A stretch of DNA of 64,000 nucleotides, from contig NZ_CP073239.1 of NCBI RefSeq assembly GCF_009670965.2, positions 1,612,001-1,676,000 on the forward strand. Reading direction: 5' to 3'. The notes under the pieces were generated by a model. It searched no databases and was not told the origin of the DNA. It saw nothing but the letters and a program-made list of their open reading frames with translations. The stretch is from Riemerella anatipestifer (GTDB taxonomy: Bacteria > Bacteroidota > Bacteroidia > Flavobacteriales > Weeksellaceae). Positions 44,002 through 52,220 of the stretch are shown here, in pieces; the first letter of the stretch is position 1, and every line of letters begins with the position of its first letter. A program made the position numbers and the translations under genes.

Positions 44002-44501
44002 GTTTGAATACAGAATTAATTTTTCCCAATTTAATTTTATTTGAAGAATATAAAGGGAATTTCAAAAAATATTTTGATGTGATATACAAAATATTTATCA
44101 ATGACTTTCTACTAACACAGCCTTTGTATAATGGAATGAAAGTTTTTGCTCAAAAAAAGCCAGAAGTAGATGGTATCCATAGGACATTTTATCACATTAC
44201 ACATGAGGGGGAAGATGAAAAGAATAGAAAGCCAGATTTTAGAAGAATGGAACGCATACAATTTCCTAAATTTGTGATAGAAAATTGCGAACATAATGAT
44301 TTTTTAATTTGGGAAAAAGTTGTTGGAAGAGATAATAGAGTTCATATATTGAATGAAAAAGAAAGATATTTAGTTGTACTAGCCGAAAGAAAAGGATTTT
44401 ATTTATTTTGGACAGCATTTTATATCAAGGATAATGAACAACATACCATAAATAAGAAGAAAAAGGAATATGAAGCCTATAAAAAAGCCAAAACCGCTTA
44501 G
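43998..44501 (+). CDS. Small protein, possible BECR-fold nuclease
   Basis: 167 residues from the ATG at 43998, which overlaps the DUF3800 stop; a longer frame from 43971 lies inside DUF3800. The C-terminal half has a pattern RMERIQFPKFVIENC, FLIWEKVVGRDNRVHIL, RYLVVLAERKGFYLFWTAFYI, then a basic tail. This resembles phage-associated barnase/EndoU/colicin/RelE-fold (BECR) nuclease domains. I am not certain of the family. It pairs with DUF3800 and may be a toxin- or phage-type nuclease module. Confidence 0.6.
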   Translation: MSLNTELIFPNLILFEEYKGNFKKYFDVIYKIFINDFLLTQPLYNGMKVFAQKKPEVDGIHRTFYHITHEGEDEKNRKPDFRRMERIQFPKFVIENCEHNDFLIWEKVVGRDNRVHILNEKERYLVVLAERKGFYLFWTAFYIKDNEQHTINKKKKEYEAYKKAKTA

Positions 44502-44646
44502 CGAACTAAACGGTTTCTAAACTCCTTTAACACTTACTTAATGGTTACTGAGCTGGCGCAAAGGTACAACAAATTTTGAAATAAATAATATTTTTGTTCC
44601 ATTTTTTAGAACAAAAAATTAAAATATAATTTTTAAACATTTAAAA
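44502..44646. other. Spacer ahead of the second hsdS
   Basis: 145 bases, no gene. A palindrome TTTTTGTTC/GAACAAAAA at 44591-44617 and a minus-strand TACCTTTG (complement of 44562-44569) can be seen. A plus-strand TATTTTTG (44589-44596) lacks a well-spaced -33 element. Confidence 0.4.
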
Positions 44647-45831
44647 TTGAAAGATTGGATAAAAACTACGATAGGTGAATTTATTGATTTTAATCCTTCG
44701 GAAAAGTTACAAAAAAACACAATTGCCAAAAAAATTCCTATGGATAAATTAGGAACTTTTGAGCGAAAAATAAAAGGATTTGAATTATCAGAATATAAAT
44801 CGGGACCAAAGTTTAAAAACGGAGATACGCTCTTAGCTAAAATTACTCCTTGCTTAGAAAATGGAAAAACAGCTTTAGTGGATATTTTAGAAGATAATGA
44901 AATCGCTTTTGGCTCTTCTGAATTTATTGTGTTGAGAAACAATGAATTATCAGATTATAGATTTGTATATTATTTAGCAAGAAGTCCTTATTTTAGAGAA
45001 AAAGCCATTAGTTGTATGGAAGGAACTTCTGGAAGAAAAAGAGTTAACGAAGGAACTTTAAAAAATCTAAGCATCAATGTTCCACCACTCACTACTCAGC
45101 AAAAAATCGCCAAAATTCTTTCGGATTTAGACGATAAAATAGAGGTTTTAAGTCAACTAAATGATAATTTAGCACAATTAGCTAAGACTATTTATGATTA
45201 TTGGTTTGTGCAATTTGATTTTCCCGATGAAAATGGAAAGCCCTATAAATCCAGTGGTGGAAAAATGGTTTATAACGAAATCCTAAAACGAGAAATCCCT
45301 GCGGAGTGGGAGGTGAAGTCTGTGGGAGAAATATTGAAAAAGAACAAGCCTACTATAAAAATTAATGCTAAAGATTATTTATTATTTGGAAAAATACCGG
45401 TTATAGATCAAAGTATAGATTTTATTTGTGGATATACAAATAAAATAGAAAGTCTTATTGAATCTTCTGATATTCCTGCTATCATTTTTGGAGACCATAC
45501 GAGAATTCTAAAATTGGTGGATTTTGATTTCGCAAGAGGTGCTGATGGTACCCAGATCTTATTTAGTAATAATAAAAAAATGCCTCAATACTTATTATAT
45601 CATTCTTTATTAAAAATAGACTTATCAAATTATGGTTATGCTCGCCATTTTAAATTTTTGAAAGAACACAAAATCTTACTTCCAAATGATAGAATTGCTG
45701 AAAAATTTGTTGAAAGGGTCAAAATACTTCATAAAAAAATTAAAACAAACAGAAATGAAATCCATCACTTACAAACCCTTCGCGATACCCTATTACCAAT
45801 GTTGATGAATGGACAAATAGAAGTAGAATAA
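44647..45831 (+). CDS. hsdS: Type I specificity subunit, full length (switch locus 2, ON orientation)
   Basis: 394 residues, two TRDs (about 1-145 and 215-360) separated and followed by the conserved coils (TQQKIAKILSDLDDKIEVLSQLNDNLAQLAKTIYDYW; LRDTLLPMLMNGQIEVE, each shortened here to its core). The first codon is TTG; no ATG occurs until residue 32. Inversion site C lies in the middle at LNDNLAQ and site D after the stop, so its 3' half can also flip. It is separate from hsdM and its promoter is unclear, so it may be a weakly expressed or storage copy. Confidence 0.85.
   Translation: MKDWIKTTIGEFIDFNPSEKLQKNTIAKKIPMDKLGTFERKIKGFELSEYKSGPKFKNGDTLLAKITPCLENGKTALVDILEDNEIAFGSSEFIVLRNNELSDYRFVYYLARSPYFREKAISCMEGTSGRKRVNEGTLKNLSINVPPLTTQQKIAKILSDLDDKIEVLSQLNDNLAQLAKTIYDYWFVQFDFPDENGKPYKSSGGKMVYNEILKREIPAEWEVKSVGEILKKNKPTIKINAKDYLLFGKIPVIDQSIDFICGYTNKIESLIESSDIPAIIFGDHTRILKLVDFDFARGADGTQILFSNNKKMPQYLLYHSLLKIDLSNYGYARHFKFLKEHKILLPNDRIAEKFVERVKILHKKIKTNRNEIHHLQTLRDTLLPMLMNGQIEVE
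45157..45178 (+). repeat. Inversion site C
   Basis: 22 bp identical to the core of sites A and B (dyad CTAAAT-GATA-ATTTAG plus CACAAT), in the middle of the full-length hsdS, same orientation as A. Confidence 0.85.
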
Positions 45832-45865
45832 AAAAGAGACCAATGTTTGGTCTCTTTTTTATGGC

Positions 45866-45886
45866 ATTGTGCTAAATTATCATTTA
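45866..45886 (-). repeat. Inversion site D
   Basis: 21-bp reverse complement of the site, beyond the hsdS stop and its palindromic terminator (45830-45860). Its inner flank (GCCATAAAAAAGAGACC) equals that of site A. Confidence 0.85.
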
Positions 45887-45911
45887 TTACAAAATTTAAA
45901 ATTATCTCATT

Positions 45912-45920
45912 TTTGTACCA
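45912..45920. other. Candidate right attachment core (attR)
   Basis: TTTGTACCA, identical to 28040-28048. The following 70 bases up to the lipoprotein terminator show nothing further. Confidence 0.35.
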
Positions 45921-46000
45921 CTATACATTTAAGTTATTAATAATCAAATGATATTATTTTTGAAGAAGAAAATAATAGTTGATTGTATATTCAACAAAAG

Positions 46001-46032
46001 AAAAAGGGAACTCGTTTAGAGTTCCCTTTTTT
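46001..46032. terminator. Terminator of the lipoprotein gene
   Basis: AAAAAGGGAACTC, loop GTTTA, GAGTTCCCTTTTT. It lies about 30 bases past the minus-strand stop at 46063. Confidence 0.88.
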
Positions 46033-46062
46033 ACTATATAAATAATAGGAGAGTAATTCTTT

Positions 46063-46641
46063 TTATAATTTTTCTTCGGAATTTAGCTTGTGGCGTCTGA
46101 TTTCTTTATTCATCTTTTTTAACATACCTATAGTCCCTATTTTTACGGAGTTTTCAGCATTTCCCAGTAATCTAGCATTTCCTTTATAAGTGTCATAAGA
46201 AGTTTCAATGATAAAATTTCCTTCTGCGTCATAAAGTTTAGCACTTACAAGCACTTGGTTAGAAAAAACATAGCGTCCGAAACCTACTTTAAAATACTTT
46301 ACTTTTGGGATTAAAGCCACCTCAGCATTATTATTAAGGCAGATTTCTTTGATATACTCAGTATCGATATTATCGTAAGACATAGCACAATCTACTCTTA
46401 CAATTTTACCACTGTTTTTGTCTTTTAAAAAATCGCTTGCGGCACTATAGAATGCATGATAGGTAGGAGCATATATTTCAGGGATTTCAGGCACGACGAG
46501 TGGATTAAAATAAACCACCTTTTTTACTTTTTTTATTTTGATATTCTTATTCAGGTAGCCAAGGCTATCTCCCCAAGCTGTACACCCAACAGTACAAATA
46601 AAAAAACTAGATATACCTATTAAAATTAGTGCCTTTTTCAT
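46063..46641 (-). CDS. Putative lipoprotein, CsgG/GNA1162-like
   Basis: 192 residues. Signal peptide with a lipobox ending TVGC (Cys20), so lipid-anchored. The mature protein alternates short strands and helices (VALIPKVKYFKVGFGRYVFSNQ split into two strands), with SAKLYDAEGNFIIETSYDTYKG near the C-terminus. This resembles small outer-membrane lipoproteins of the CsgG/GNA1162 type that assemble in the periplasm, but the match is by pattern only. A single gene between terminators. Confidence 0.6.
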   Translation of the reverse strand: MKKALILIGISSFFICTVGCTAWGDSLGYLNKNIKIKKVKKVVYFNPLVVPEIPEIYAPTYHAFYSAASDFLKDKNSGKIVRVDCAMSYDNIDTEYIKEICLNNNAEVALIPKVKYFKVGFGRYVFSNQVLVSAKLYDAEGNFIIETSYDTYKGNARLLGNAENSVKIGTIGMLKKMNKEIRRHKLNSEEKL

Positions 46642-46728
46642 ATATATATTATGCTACAAATATACTCTTTTAAAGCTCATTGGTGCAATACCTTAAGTTA
46701 AGATTTGTGTCTACATTATATAATCATA

Positions 46729-46760
46729 AAAAAAGAGCCTTTATTTAAAGACTCTTTTTT
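46729..46760. terminator. Terminator of the APC permease gene
   Basis: AAAAAGAGCCTTTA and AAAGACTCTTTTTT with one mismatch, followed by T-run in both directions. Confidence 0.75.
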
Positions 46761-46774
46761 ATTGAAATTGAATT

Positions 46775-48277
46775 TTATTCATATTCATCGTAACCACCAT
46801 TATTCAGTACAGAGTTGCGTCTTCCGTAGAGGAAGTAAACCAAAATACCAAATATTAGCCAACCTATCGCCATATAGATAGCAGAGGTTTCTAAATTCCA
46901 AATAAGATAAATGTTGGTTAAAATCCCTAGACTTGCTATCACAGGAAGCATAGGTGTTTTAAAATCTCTTTTAAGTTCAGGTTTCTTAACCCTCAATAAC
47001 CAAACTGCAAAACAAACCATCGCAAAGGCGAAAAGTGTCCCAAAACTACACATATGTACCAAAGTACTGATTGGTGTAGAAGCGGCTACTGTTGCTACAA
47101 TAGCACCTACTAGCAGGGTGTTTTTATAAGGTGTTTTTCTTACAGGGTGAATATCTTTAAACATTTTTGGGAGTAGTCCATCTTTTGCCATGCCTAAGAA
47201 AATTCTAGACTGACCAAGCATCATTACTAATAGAACAGAGATAAGACCTACTGTTGCAGCCACTGTGATGAGAATTACTGCCCAACTCATTCCTGTCGCT
47301 TTTTCAAAAGCAACGGCAACAGGTGCAGTGAGTGCATCAGGTACAGAACCAAAATCTTTATAGTTCATCATTCCCGTAAGGACTAACGACATTAGTATGT
47401 AAAGAGCCGTACACACCAAAAGTGAGGTGATGATAGCAAAAGGAATATCTTTTTTAGGGTTTTTAGCTTCCGCTGCTTGGGTAGAAACAGCATCAAATCC
47501 AATATAAGCAAAAAATACGGCAGAAGCTCCTGCTATAATGCCTGAAATACCATAGGCTTTACCGAGGTGTCCATCGGCTTGTTTAATCAGTGTTTCTTCA
47601 GGAATAAAAGGTGTAAGGTTATCCATATTGATGTACAATGCCCCAACAATGATAATGAAAACTACTACTGAAGTTTTTAATAAAACAATCATATTATTAG
47701 CTCCAGCAGCTTCTTTAGTGCCTCTCACTAAAATAGCGGTTACTAATAGTACAATAAGAAAGGCAGGGAGGTTAAAAGCAAAAGATGGTTCAGTTAAGCC
47801 GTGGTTAATTGCATATTGTTTGGCACTAGCAAAATCGTTAGTGAGATAGTAAGGTATTTCTATGCCTATTATTTTTAATAATTTATTAAAGTAGCCCGAC
47901 CAAGACACAGCCACTGTCATAGAACCCATAGCGTATTCTAGCACAAGTCCCCAGCCTATAAGCCATGCGAAAATTTCACCAATAGTACCATAAGCGTAGG
48001 CATAAGCAGAGCCTTCCACAGGAAGTAATGAGGCAAATTCAGCATAGCATAAAGCTGCAAAAATACACGCTATCCCAGCGATTACAAATGAAAGTGCTAG
48101 GGCAGGACCAGCATGATAGTAAGCTCCTGTACCTGTAAGTACAAAAATACCACCACCTATAATGGCTCCCACTCCAATAGCGGTAAGACTCCATTTTCCA
48201 AGAACTCGTTTGAGTTCACTTTTTTTCATATCAGCTTCGTAGGCACCTATGGGTTTTTTCCTCCAAATATTAGACAT
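46775..48277 (-). CDS. APC-family amino acid permease
   Basis: 500 residues with 12 or more membrane segments. GVGAIIGGGIFVLTGTGA in the first helix is the substrate-binding unwound motif of the cationic amino-acid transporter (CAT) branch of the APC superfamily; FFAYIGFDAVSTQAAEAKNP and RIFLGMAKDGLLP are further family motifs. It imports or exchanges amino acids at the inner membrane; the exact substrate is unknown. Confidence 0.9.
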   Translation of the reverse strand: MSNIWRKKPIGAYEADMKKSELKRVLGKWSLTAIGVGAIIGGGIFVLTGTGAYYHAGPALALSFVIAGIACIFAALCYAEFASLLPVEGSAYAYAYGTIGEIFAWLIGWGLVLEYAMGSMTVAVSWSGYFNKLLKIIGIEIPYYLTNDFASAKQYAINHGLTEPSFAFNLPAFLIVLLVTAILVRGTKEAAGANNMIVLLKTSVVVFIIIVGALYINMDNLTPFIPEETLIKQADGHLGKAYGISGIIAGASAVFFAYIGFDAVSTQAAEAKNPKKDIPFAIITSLLVCTALYILMSLVLTGMMNYKDFGSVPDALTAPVAVAFEKATGMSWAVILITVAATVGLISVLLVMMLGQSRIFLGMAKDGLLPKMFKDIHPVRKTPYKNTLLVGAIVATVAASTPISTLVHMCSFGTLFAFAMVCFAVWLLRVKKPELKRDFKTPMLPVIASLGILTNIYLIWNLETSAIYMAIGWLIFGILVYFLYGRRNSVLNNGGYDEYE

Positions 48278-48463
48278 AGTTTATTGGGTTAAATTTTATT
48301 AAACATTGCGAATATAAAACAAATTAGCTTAAGTAGCTTATCTTTATAATAAAAATAATGAATGATAGATGCGTTTTAGCTGATTTTAGTTTTAAGTAAT
48401 TGATATTTTTTTAATCTGTTTTTTGATGATTTTTAAACGACCATAAAGCTCAATATTTTGTAC

Positions 48464-48471
48464 TATATTTG
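48464..48471 (+). promoter_or_regulatory. -7 element of pnuC
   Basis: TATATTTG eight bases before the ATG at 48477; the leader would be almost absent. No clear -33. Confidence 0.4.
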
Positions 48472-48476
48472 GGGCT

Positions 48477-49145
48477 ATGAATTTTGAGGAGCTTTTTTTG
48501 AAACCTTACGAAACCTATGCGACTTACCAAATCGTTCTAGAAATGGTAGCTAGTATTTTTGGGTTGTTGAGTGTTTATTTTTCTATGAAGAAAAATATTT
48601 TGGTGTATCCTACGGGCATTGTAAGTACCATTATCTATGTTTATCTATTGTTCAAATTTGGGCTTTTAGGAGATATGATGATTAATTTCTACTATACCGT
48701 TATGAGTATTTATGGTTGGATATTATGGTCTCAGAATTCAGTGGATAATGTTTATATTCAAGCGACTAAGGCTACGGCAAAAGATTGGTTAATATCTGTG
48801 GGGCTATTTGTATTGAGTGTGGTTTTGGTAGGAATTATCTATTACTTTAAACCCTATATAGACCAAAATTTTTCTATGGAAGGCGTTGAATTGGGTTGGT
48901 ATCATCTAGATTGGATGAACTGTACCGACATTGTAACAACGGCTATATTTTTAGTAGGGATGTGGCTGATGGCGAAAAGGAAAGTTGAGAACTGGCTGTT
49001 TTGGATTTTGGGAGACCTTATTAGTGTACCTATGTATCTCTATAAAGGTTTAGGGATAACCTCAGTACAGTATTTTATATTTACCATATTAGCAATTATA
49101 GGGTATATAAAATGGAAAAAAAATATTTCAGTTGAAAATACATAG
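48477..49145 (+). CDS. pnuC: Nicotinamide riboside transporter PnuC
   Basis: 222 residues, about seven membrane segments, the PnuC length. Motifs VYPTGIVSTIIYVYLLF, NFYYTVMSIYGWILW and WMNCTDIVTTAIF, plus NWLFWILGDLISVPMYLYKG, match PnuC, which takes up nicotinamide riboside for NAD synthesis by facilitated diffusion. The next small gene starts three bases after its stop. Confidence 0.9.
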   Translation: MNFEELFLKPYETYATYQIVLEMVASIFGLLSVYFSMKKNILVYPTGIVSTIIYVYLLFKFGLLGDMMINFYYTVMSIYGWILWSQNSVDNVYIQATKATAKDWLISVGLFVLSVVLVGIIYYFKPYIDQNFSMEGVELGWYHLDWMNCTDIVTTAIFLVGMWLMAKRKVENWLFWILGDLISVPMYLYKGLGITSVQYFIFTILAIIGYIKWKKNISVENT

Positions 49146-49148
49146 TTT

Positions 49149-49385
49149 ATGAAAATAGTACATATAAAAGCGAATGATTTTTTTGAATTACTAAAGTTAA
49201 AAGATGTTTCTATGTGGGATATTTTTGCCCAAATGATAGATGGCGAAGAAAAACAACTTCAGTTTATGGATAATAACAGTGAAGTTTTGTTTTCCTATAA
49301 TCTACCCACCGCAACGGAACAACTACAGGAAGATAAAGCTATTTTCTCTAAACAATATGCCGAAAAACTAGCTCAGAGTAACTAA
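49149..49385 (+). CDS. Small hypothetical protein downstream of pnuC
   Basis: 78 residues, acidic, no membrane segment or signal peptide; KANDFFELLKLKDVSMWDIF and EEKQLQFMDNNSEVLFSYN are the clearest features. No family recognised. It starts three bases after the pnuC stop, so is co-transcribed with it, but a link to NAD metabolism is not shown. Confidence 0.55.
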   Translation: MKIVHIKANDFFELLKLKDVSMWDIFAQMIDGEEKQLQFMDNNSEVLFSYNLPTATEQLQEDKAIFSKQYAEKLAQSN

Positions 49386-49876
49386 TATATTTTTCTTTTT
49401 TATATCCGTTTCGGGGCTTCTGTTGGGTTGGAAAAAGCATAGTGGTGGGCTTATTCTGTCTAAATCCTACAAAGGGTACTTCCACCGAACTCAAAGACTG
49501 GCTTCCGTTGGACAGTCTGCACCGTAATGCTTGTAAAATATTGCACGATTCTATTTCGCCAGACTTATCTCTTGAGTTGGATAGGATAGATGTCCGCAAG
49601 GATAAGGGTATGGTAAAGTTTGTATTCAGCCATCATTTTTTGGGCGTTCAGCTTGATGGTTCTACGGGAAAGCTATTGCATATTGAACGGAGGCGGTCGG
49701 ATTATCTTGAAAAAATCCACGATGGTTCTATTATCGACTTTTATTTGGGAACCGATGGCAGTCTGTTTAAACTAATATACACCACCGTCATAGGGATTGC
49801 TCTTTTGATATTTACGATTACAGGCTTTTGGCTTTGGTATGGTCCTAAAAGAATGAGAAAGACTGCCAGACAATAG
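49372..49876 (+). pseudogene. PepSY-type transmembrane protein, truncated and frameshifted
   Basis: Coding similarity to PepSY-associated membrane proteins starts in one frame (49381 onward: SVSGLLLGWKKHSGG, then LSKSYKG) and continues in the next frame (GTSTELKDWLPLDSLHR to FWLWYGPKRMRK, end 49876). The switch is around 49469-49473, AAAGGGT, by one base. A stop (TAG at 49369-49371) and the preceding gene leave no room for the normal N-terminal membrane helix. An intact 144-residue frame with a GTG start exists at 49442, but it would lack that helix. Either a broken gene or a sequencing frameshift on top of a deletion. Confidence 0.65.
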
Positions 49877-49907
49877 TAATAACATAACTCCCACGCTTAT
49901 AATAAAT

Positions 49908-49942
49908 CAAGGCTGGTTCTACACAGAATCAGCCTTGGTTTT
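49908..49942 (+). terminator. Terminator after the PepSY remnant
   Basis: CAAGGCTGGTTCT and AGAATCAGCCTTG, followed by GTTTTATC. Confidence 0.75.
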
Positions 49943-49947
49943 ATCTA

Positions 49948-49987
49948 AAAGGAGGCTTCTAATTGGTAAAGAAGAAGCCTCTTTTTA
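49948..49987 (+). terminator. Second terminator-like hairpin
   Basis: GAGGCTTCT (49952-49960) and AGAAGCCTC (49973-49981) followed by TTTTT. Between it and 50077 nothing else is evident. Confidence 0.65.
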
Positions 49988-50076
49988 GACAAAAAGAAGC
50001 TTCCTTTTGTAACCCCTATGGCTAGGGACTTTCCGAAGATAGGTTAAGTAGGCTAAAAAACCTGCGCAGGTTTCAT

Positions 50077-50120
50077 CAAAAACTACCGCAAGTTTCAAGA
50101 GAAACCTGCGGTAGTTTTTT
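50077..50120 (-). terminator. Terminator of surface locus 2
   Basis: AAAAACTACCGCAAGTTTC, loop AAGA, then its complement with one mismatch. Its A-run reads as T on the minus strand, downstream of the HU-like stop at 50142. Confidence 0.7.
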
Positions 50121-50141
50121 AAGGCGTATAGATAAGGCGGG

Positions 50142-50528
50142 TTACTTTGCTTTTTCAAAACCTGCCGCCGTTATACTATCTAAGATGCGTTTACCGGGGC
50201 GATAGTTTACGCCTACCGATTTAATGAGACTTTGATTAAAATCTTTCTCTGTAGCCGCTCCGCCACTGCTAAGGGTAGGATAGAGGGTACCTAGCTTTTC
50301 TAAACGAACTATATAGCCATTGGCTAAGGCTTCTTGGGCTACATTTTCTAAAGCAACCAATACCCCTTTGATATCCGCCTCACTTAGAGCAGAGAATTTT
50401 TCTATTTGTTTTACCATATCGTCTATGGTGAGCTCACCTGCACTTACAGCTTGGGCATACCATTTTTTAATGCCACCACCTGCTATCCCAGGCTGTGGTT
50501 TTTCTACTACTGTGAATTTTACTGGCAT
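50142..50528 (-). CDS. HU/IHF-superfamily DNA-binding protein
   Basis: 128 residues, about the length of the short HU-like proteins of Bacteroidota. FTVVEKPQPGIAGGGIKKWYA at the start, helical dimerisation region (MVKQIEKFSALSEADIKGVL), strand region NGYIVRLEKLGTLYPTLSSGG and a C-terminal YRPGKRI. It has no signal peptide. It is the last gene of surface locus 2 on the minus strand, 93 bases after the surface-protein stop, mirroring the HU/Ig gene of locus 1. Confidence 0.85.
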   Translation of the reverse strand: MPVKFTVVEKPQPGIAGGGIKKWYAQAVSAGELTIDDMVKQIEKFSALSEADIKGVLVALENVAQEALANGYIVRLEKLGTLYPTLSSGGAATEKDFNQSLIKSVGVNYRPGKRILDSITAAGFEKAK

Positions 50529-50621
50529 AATACTTTTATTTTTATGGGTTATACTTTAAGTTTATTTATCTTATATATAAGGAAGGTGTTTTATCTTTTT
50601 GTTTTTTTGAGCTAAGTCCGC

Positions 50622-52214
50622 TTAGTTATCCTTAATGCAACGAACTCCAAAAGAAGAAGTCCAATTATCAACATTTCCCACAGTGACTTGATAACTATTA
50701 AATATTAGATTTATAGCATTGGTACCATAGCCATACTCACTACTCCACAACCAACCGTGTTTGCTCTGTTCATATAACCCTCCATTGCTGTCACGAGCAC
50801 CACTCACAGAGAGGCGAAGAACCGTCTCTTTCCAAAATACATCGGTATATAATACTTCCCCACGATTAGTTCTTCTACCTATGATACCATCCTGTAAAGT
50901 CAAAAGTTCATTGTATATAGGTACATGATACCCCGAAGGACAAGGGTTAGTCTTACCTACACCTGAAGATTGCCATAAATTATAAGATCCTGAACTAGCC
51001 AATGAACTATTTACCCAACCACTAGAAATAAGTTTGTTAGACCCTGCATCCGTCCAAGAATTAGATGAAGTAGAAGTAATTCCATATTTAGAAATCCCAC
51101 TTGTGGAATTCGTCCAATTGATAAGCTCATGTCCATCAGGCTGCCTTTGCCACTGGAAAAGTGAACCATACGCCCTCCAATCTTTTTTAATCTGTTCAGC
51201 AGAGGGCGTATCTAAAACTACCGCAATATTGGTATTATTTGGGTCTAAAGCTCCCGCTTGATAAGCTGGGTTAAACCATGGTGAATCTACTTTAGCATAA
51301 TCTGCACCTAGGTTATTGTTTAGCCAAATTCTACCATCGGGTCCTTGGATTGGAAGATAGACAAAATTATGCTCCTCTACATCTTCTCCATAGCCAACAC
51401 ATTGCAATGTGGTTTCTTTAAAACATCGGTCAGGAACACCTGTAAGGGTTTGTACTCTGAGTGTGGTGGTACTGCTCCCATTTAAACTAATGGTGTAAGC
51501 ATTCGCATTGCTAATAACATTGCGGTATATGCCATCTTCTGGAGCTAGGGCAGGGTAGTAAGTAGCCCCACTTACATTTTTCAGCTTAGCAGGTATAGTA
51601 CCCGATGACCCTGTAAAGTTACCCGCTGGGTAAGACAACTTAAAATCTTGCATATAACCACTCTCATTTTTTAGGGCTAAGGTTTGTTCGTAAGCTGTAT
51701 AAGCTCCATTAGCAGGCTGTGCATCGCTGTAAGGAATATTTACTATTATTTCCGCTCCAGCAGCTATTCCTACATCTTGTAAACTACTCCCCTGTAACAA
51801 GTAGTTTTTTCCTTTATTTTTAAAGATAATCCACTTAATATCTTGTACCACTCCTAGAGTAGCTGTAGCTGGGGCAAAGGGATTACTCACTTCACTACCT
51901 ACATTCGTATTGGTACAAGTCCACTCGTGTACCCCATTGATAAAGCCTCGGTACATCTCTATGCAGTTTTTTTCCTTATTGTAAATAAGAGTCCCCTTTT
52001 TGGTGCTAGGCGAAAAAGTAAGTCTTTCTTCCGTTGTAAATTCAGGGAACAGCACCCCTTGAGGATACCCCTTGGGCAGAGTATTTAATTCTTTTCTAGA
52101 AATTTCCAAAGTAGCTTGGGGCGTATTGGTATTGATGCCCACTCTGCTTCTGTAATCTTCTTGGGCGTTCAGCACCAAAGGCAGAAACACCGCGCATAAC
52201 AAAGTTTTTTTCAT
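50622..52214 (-). CDS. Secreted protein with FISUMP-type domain
   Basis: 530 residues with the signal peptide MKKTLLCAVFLPLVLNAQ, then SRVGINTNTPQATLEIS, shared with the first protein of locus 1. A beta-rich middle is followed from about residue 300 by a domain with DGRIWLNNNLGADYAK, CPSGYHVPIYNELL, SGARDSNGGLYEQSKHGWLWSS and FGVRCIKDN at the end, typical of the Fibrobacter succinogenes major paralogous domain (FISUMP), which has a C-type-lectin-like look. Probably surface-exposed or secreted; ligand unknown. Its leader is the second copy of the structured RNA. Confidence 0.82.
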   Translation of the reverse strand: MKKTLLCAVFLPLVLNAQEDYRSRVGINTNTPQATLEISRKELNTLPKGYPQGVLFPEFTTEERLTFSPSTKKGTLIYNKEKNCIEMYRGFINGVHEWTCTNTNVGSEVSNPFAPATATLGVVQDIKWIIFKNKGKNYLLQGSSLQDVGIAAGAEIIVNIPYSDAQPANGAYTAYEQTLALKNESGYMQDFKLSYPAGNFTGSSGTIPAKLKNVSGATYYPALAPEDGIYRNVISNANAYTISLNGSSTTTLRVQTLTGVPDRCFKETTLQCVGYGEDVEEHNFVYLPIQGPDGRIWLNNNLGADYAKVDSPWFNPAYQAGALDPNNTNIAVVLDTPSAEQIKKDWRAYGSLFQWQRQPDGHELINWTNSTSGISKYGITSTSSNSWTDAGSNKLISSGWVNSSLASSGSYNLWQSSGVGKTNPCPSGYHVPIYNELLTLQDGIIGRRTNRGEVLYTDVFWKETVLRLSVSGARDSNGGLYEQSKHGWLWSSEYGYGTNAINLIFNSYQVTVGNVDNWTSSFGVRCIKDN

Positions 52215-52220
52215 AAGATG

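Larger units (their letters stand above)
28049..45920. mobile_element. Integrative mobilisable element carrying a phase-variable type I R-M system
   Basis: About 17.9 kb of more AT-rich DNA between the intact dnaK terminator and the terminator of the minus-strand lipoprotein gene. Order: HTH/excisionase-like protein, tyrosine integrase, membrane protein, HTH protein, Rep-type helicase, probable origin region, MobC-like protein, relaxase, membrane protein, hsdR, hsdM, hsdS with an inverted hsdS half, recombinase, Fic, DUF3800, small nuclease-like protein, second hsdS. There is a relaxase but no type IV secretion or conjugation genes, so it should be mobilised by a helper element. Ends are inferred from a 9-bp direct repeat. 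Confidence 0.8.

Noticed and set aside
28000..46000. Conjugative element with its own type IV secretion system
   Set aside because: Only relaxase, MobC-like and accessory genes are present; no Tra or coupling protein genes were found, so it is mobilisable at most.
49442..49876. Intact 144-residue PepSY-like gene with a GTG start
   Set aside because: The homologous sequence continues upstream in another frame and the N-terminal helix is missing, so it looks like part of a broken gene.
50622..52214. Diversity-generating retroelement target (C-type-lectin-like FISUMP domain)
   Set aside because: No reverse transcriptase gene and no template repeat were seen anywhere in the window.
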